Assembly: GCA_051453625.1 (NCBI GenBank)
Contig: JBOZIK010000001.1
Coordinates: forward strand, 240,387,773 to 240,438,686
Length of the DNA: 50,914 nt
From: Welwitschia mirabilis
Lineage: Eukaryota; Gnetophyta; Gnetopsida; Welwitschiales
Direction: 5' to 3'
Shown here: one piece after another, positions 50,665-50,914 of the stretch
How the letters are laid out: the number at the start of each line of letters is the position of its first letter
Numbering within the stretch: position 1 is the first letter of the stretch
The notes under the pieces: model-generated
Told to the model about the DNA's origin: nothing
Seen by the model: only the letters and a program-made list of their open reading frames with translations
Databases searched by the model: none
Made by a program: the position numbers and the translations under genes

Positions 50665-50914
50665 AAAATACTAAAAATATGTCTTTTCCTCCCTTAAAAA
50701 ATGCAATACATCCCGAATTGCTAAATCGTGAGAAAAAGAAATGGAGAAAAATGTTTATCATGATTTGAACAGTAAGAAAATGAGTAAATGATTAAAGTCC
50801 TAGAAGAAATAAAAAAAAGCAGAAAGGACTATGAAATAGTAGATTCAAAAAAAGAAGAAAACCAGAGTGAAAAGGGATATAAGAAACAAGTAAAAGATTG
50901 TTTACCTATCCTAA
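50665..50914 (-). mobile_element. Copy D, fragment of the second Athila-like family
   Basis: Aligns base by base with 48704-48961 of copy C in the same orientation, starting AAAATACTAAAAATATGTC and ending CCTATCCTAA at the window edge. It carries the same short block as B and C at the place where A has the additional ORF. The element continues beyond the window. Confidence 0.8.

Overview
The window is plant nuclear DNA: very AT-rich, gene-poor and full of decayed retrotransposons, with one recognisable intact host gene, a CYP78A-type cytochrome P450 on the minus strand. CYP78A is a land-plant family. The gene's strong GC-richness inside an AT-rich desert would fit a monocot, but the sequence does not fix the species. 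Seven N runs (1003-1928, 17076-17085, 22410-22509, 24075-24174, 24520-25195, 47310-47409, 50565-50664) mark a draft assembly. The four runs of exactly 100 N are probably gaps of unknown size.

Layout. 1-10.7 kb: AT-rich non-coding DNA with a possible Tekay/Del-type LTR edge near 2494, a 29-bp tandem duplication and a diverged ~258-bp tandem repeat at 7.56-8.4 kb. 10.7-12.6 kb: a 57-bp duplication with 18-bp inverted arms, then a relic of a non-L1-looking LINE reverse transcriptase (+). 12.6-15.0 kb: the P450 gene, two exons and a 121-bp intron, with TATA, G-box and RY motifs upstream. 15.25-16.23 kb: a second LINE relic (-). 16.2-24.2 kb: AT-rich DNA, a Lys/Glu-rich coding relic (-) and two long microsatellites, each broken by a gap.

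24.4-36.8 kb: an almost full-length but dead Athila-like Ty3/gypsy element (+). Its parts are LTR, tRNA-Asp-type primer site, gag, protease, RT/RNase H, integrase, an additional ORF and LTR. It sits inside a 37-45-bp minisatellite. 38.3-50.9 kb: a cluster of pieces of a second, related family. LTR A (-) comes with its additional ORF, then an integrase (+), LTR B (+), a gag (+), LTR C (-), a protease (-) and fragment D (-). Copies B, C and D share a short block where copy A carries the additional ORF, so two structural subfamilies are present. This family also carries repeated TCGTCYRGACGA palindromes.

Function. The P450 is the only gene likely to serve the host; everything else recognised is mobile-element debris. 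No tRNA, rRNA or CRISPR array was seen. No clearly new system was found. The most unusual signals are the palindrome family, the additional ORF with an 11-residue coiled-coil repeat, and the non-L1-looking LINE.
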